Positions 63,001 to 64,000 of a DNA stretch of 64,000 nucleotides are shown here, piece after piece (positions within the stretch are counted from its first letter, which is position 1; the number at the start of each line of letters is the position of its first letter). The notes under the pieces were generated by a model. It did not search any database and was not told where the DNA came from. It was given only the letters and a program-made list of their open reading frames with translations. Position numbers and translations under genes: made by a program. Origin of the DNA: Mucilaginibacter achroorhodeus (GTDB lineage Bacteria > Bacteroidota > Bacteroidia > Sphingobacteriales > Sphingobacteriaceae); contig NZ_VOEI01000002.1 of assembly GCF_007846095.1 (NCBI RefSeq), positions 62,001 through 126,000 on the forward strand, in the 5' to 3' direction.

Positions 63001-63453
63001 TACAAGGGGCAAGCCCTTTTCATCTGTGATTTTACCTGTGATTTTTTGCTGTCTTAACTGTGTCTTCGGTGACTCAGCTGCAGAATTGTCTGTTTGTCCA
63101 ACACTCAGCACAATTGTCTTATCCTGCAACTGGTATCTGACAGGCTGATCTTTAAATATCATATCCAGCACTTCAGGCAATTCAGTGTTCTTAACCATTA
63201 TGGTTACAGGTTTGGATTGTTTGTAAACACTTCCGCTGATAATAAAGGAATAGCCAGTTTGCAAACTGATGTTTTTGCAAACTTTTTTTAGTGATGATCC
63301 CTTCTCGGTAAGGCTTATTTTTTGCGCCAGTGAAGCTGCACTGACATGGATAAAAGATGCAATTAGCATCAAGGTGGTCAATCTCATAATTTGCAGCACT
63401 TTGTTTACGCACCGATTGGGCAAAGCACACTTAGGCGTATAATTTTTATACAT
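60082..63453 (-). CDS. SusC/RagA TonB-linked outer-membrane transporter (PUL 2)
   Basis: A 1123-residue TonB-dependent channel. The N-terminal part contains a signal peptide (MRLTTLMLIASFIHVSA), an STN domain (SLKKVCKNISLQTGYSFI) and a carboxypeptidase-D-like domain (VKNTTKGAVSDVNGHFIID). The plug has VVVTALGIKRSAKALTYNVQ and SLSVLTGPAAAALYGSNASG. The barrel follows and ends in SIGFNVSVQF. The STN domain shows it signals to the FecR protein before it. The start at 63453 (ATG) matches close relatives. Cargo is presumably glycan released by the GH18 enzyme. Confidence 0.95.
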   Translation of the reverse strand: MYKNYTPKCALPNRCVNKVLQIMRLTTLMLIASFIHVSAASLAQKISLTEKGSSLKKVCKNISLQTGYSFIISGSVYKQSKPVTIMVKNTELPEVLDMIFKDQPVRYQLQDKTIVLSVGQTDNSAAESPKTQLRQQKITGKITDEKGLPLVGVTIKVKNTTKGAVSDVNGHFIIDATIGDVLVVSYVGFVATEYTIKDQSPVNIVLQEAKNELNAVVVTALGIKRSAKALTYNVQELKGNDINAQNDGNFVNNLIGKVAGATINTSATGIGGSARVVLRGTKSLNDSKNNALYVVDGVPLFNFNGAGTGVPGVFDGANASSDGISQLNPDDIESLSVLTGPAAAALYGSNASGGVILITTKKGIANKTNVSLSSSTSFFSPFVLPRFQNTYGASSPGAFDSWGAKLSTPSTYNPKDFFQTGMYLDNSVSLSTGTEKNQTYISAAKTNGSGIIPNNKLDRLNLTLRNTANFFNDKLQMDLGVMYVKQNDQNLITQGLYNNPLVSAYLLPRDEDIAKYQLYERYDATRNFKTQFWPYGSQGYAMQNPYWIVNRDIYTNQTSRYLLNATAKYTINNWLNVVSRAKYDNTQLVNETKNSASTTTELAGVNGLYAINNTSQYQTYVDVLLNATHKIKDFSVNAFLGASYDNRQRTSNYFGGDLATIPNFFITSNVDLGSPRTKIIPGFNRTQNQAVYGTTQFAYKNSLFLDVTGRNDWNSGLSRSTNVSLFYPSVGLSGVITDLFNISSKTLPYLKVRGSYSEVGTPPDAYLTNPNYLFSNYTVSTEGIRVINTLQPERTKSYEAGVNARLFNGIITLDVTVYKSSTYNQIFDYQDDVAGGNNSGKVRVNAGRVDNKGMEVNLGANTTVGPVKWTSNVVFSLNRNKIRELYSKPGANGKLIPQDSVIAATLGNYQQRPTVGGTTGDIYVNTLKTDEYGYIVVDPRTRQVFADNNNYIYAGTADPRYNIAMRNNFTYKGVSLGFLVDARIGGVGVSATQALMDRYGVSEASAEAREAGGVSINGGLVPAKDYYAVAGGGATGIGAPYVYSATNVRLREATLSYHFPASFFSNKLKGATLGLTGKNLFMFYNKAPFDPESTASTGTFYQGIDMFRQPSYRSIGFNVSVQF

Positions 63454-63456
63454 TTG
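63449..63456 (+). promoter_or_regulatory. candidate antisense -7 box over the susC start (PUL 2)
   Basis: TACATTTG is a perfect TAnnTTTG on the strand opposite susC and contains its start codon (63451-63453). A good -33 TTTG is not seen at the usual distance, so this promoter is weaker than the one in PUL 1. Confidence 0.4.
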
Positions 63457-63461
63457 TATAA

Positions 63462-63545
63462 CTGGTTTAAAAGTTAATAGGAATAGGAAATTGTTAACGT
63501 AATCCAGCCTTGGCTATTAGTGTTCGAGCACTAATAGCTTTTTTT
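63462..63545 (+). ncRNA. candidate antisense small RNA of PUL 2 (DonS-like position)
   Basis: A predicted transcript of about 84 nt from the antisense box to the T-run at 63539-63545. It would pair with the susC leader just before the start codon. The layout matches the candidate in PUL 1: box on the susC start, hairpin about 60 nt before it, U7 toward fecR. Expression is not shown. Confidence 0.45.
63513..63545 (+). terminator. plus-strand intrinsic terminator in the fecR-susC gap (PUL 2)
   Basis: GCTATTAGTG and CACTAATAGC form a perfect 10-bp stem around TTCGAG, followed by seven T's on the plus strand. No plus-strand gene precedes it. Confidence 0.75.
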
Positions 63546-63570
63546 GTGATTACGACCATGTAGAGCGTAA

Positions 63571-64000
63571 TTATTCTTTGATCATAATCCTCCTTCCCGT
63601 CGTAACAATGTGAATCTTGGGTGATTTTACAAGTGTCAAAACCTGATTCAGATCCAGAAATTTAGATACCCTGCCCGTAAAAGTTTCTGAAGGTATTTTT
63701 CCTTCAAAAACAACTTCCACGTCATACCACCTGGATAATTCCCGCATTACCGTTTGTATATCTGCATCGGTAAACTCGAAATAACCTTCTTTCCAGGCAA
63801 CTACTTCCTTTGTATCGACTTCTGAAACAGTCGTCCCGACCACACTGGCAGCAGCTTGCTGACCAGGTTTTAGAATATTTTTAATGCCATAAGCCGTTAC
63901 CTTTACCGAACCTTGGAGCAAGGTTGTTTTAATGTCCGGCTCATTGGCGTAAGCATTTACATTGAAATGCGTTCCCAATACTTCAATCGTTTGCCCTTTA
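63571..64000 (-). CDS. FecR-family anti-sigma factor (PUL 2, 5' end outside window)
   Basis: The last 142 residues of a FecR-family anti-sigma factor that would control PUL 2. The FecR domain end (EVLGTHFNVNAYANEPDIKT, then LKPGQQAAAS) and a complete DUF4974 domain (FEFTDADIQTVMRELSRWYD, ETFTGRVSKFLDLNQVL) are visible. The frame is open to the window edge, so the N-terminus and the partner sigma factor are beyond it. The same order as PUL 1 (fecR, gap with plus-strand hairpin, susC) is kept. Confidence 0.9.
   Translation of the reverse strand, partial: KGQTIEVLGTHFNVNAYANEPDIKTTLLQGSVKVTAYGIKNILKPGQQAAASVVGTTVSEVDTKEVVAWKEGYFEFTDADIQTVMRELSRWYDVEVVFEGKIPSETFTGRVSKFLDLNQVLTLVKSPKIHIVTTGRRIMIKE

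Noticed and set aside
1..64000. CRISPR arrays, tRNA, rRNA and insertion sequences
   Set aside because: No regularly spaced long repeats, cloverleaf or rRNA sequence, or transposase was seen; XerD is the only recombinase and looks like housekeeping.

Overview
The window looks like chromosomal DNA of a Bacteroidota species, most likely Sphingobacteriaceae of the Mucilaginibacter/Pedobacter type. This is inferred from two SusC/SusD polysaccharide-utilization loci (PULs) with FecI/FecR-type regulators, several lipoproteins with the C-K-K start typical of the phylum, perfect TAnnTTTG promoter boxes and moderate GC. I could not run a search to name the species. I see no rRNA, tRNA, CRISPR array, insertion sequence or phage.

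Layout. 1-8356 holds housekeeping and envelope genes: the end of a phosphohexomutase, XerD, AroQ, a glycosyltransferase overlapping an LpxL-type acyltransferase, a WbqC-like protein, CorA, and a small cluster (XRE regulator, DUF3820 protein, metallo-hydrolase). 8515-21859 is PUL 1, read on the minus strand: ECF sigma, FecR, SusC, SusD, SusE and GH76, then a terminator, then GH125 and a large DUF4965 (glutaminase-like) protein. GH76 plus GH125 points to alpha-1,6-mannan, for example fungal mannoprotein. 22012-32513 is a mixed stretch: a DHA2 drug transporter, a TIM-barrel isomerase-like protein, a transglutaminase-like protein, AraC/SDR, GNAT, a thioredoxin-reductase-like flavoprotein, two glycosyltransferases, Crp/Fnr and DUF1330. 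32655-35273 contains two decayed genes around an intact AraC/epimerase pair. 35287-43320 is a complete signalling and efflux unit: response regulator, histidine kinase, TolC, RND pump, adaptor and terminator. 43536-48104 is a very large DUF4011/helicase/nuclease/DUF3320 protein of a type linked to phage defence. 48229-51489 is a stress operon (YciF-like, KatE, ankyrin). 52431-64000 is PUL 2: FecR (cut by the window), SusC, SusD, GH18 endoglycosidase, two DUF1735 lipoproteins, a terminator, and a GH29 fucosidase. Its enzymes suggest N-glycan or glycoprotein sugars. Together the PULs could strip complementary parts of glycoproteins.

Most interesting signals. (1) Both PULs carry, in the fecR-susC gap and on the strand opposite the operon, a TAnnTTTG box overlapping the susC start codon and then a strong hairpin plus U7. 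Each would make an antisense RNA of about 80-120 nt covering the susC leader, the layout of the DonS-type PUL repressor RNAs described in Bacteroides. (2) Direct TTCAAA repeats with an 11-bp period lie exactly 5 bp before the -7 box both upstream of the response regulator and upstream of tolC, so they are likely operators of this two-component system. (3) The RND pump has a complete EF-hand calcium loop in its central cytoplasmic segment. (4) A DUF5655-type gene is interrupted by two in-frame stops, and an AraC gene survives only as a frameshifted C-terminal piece.
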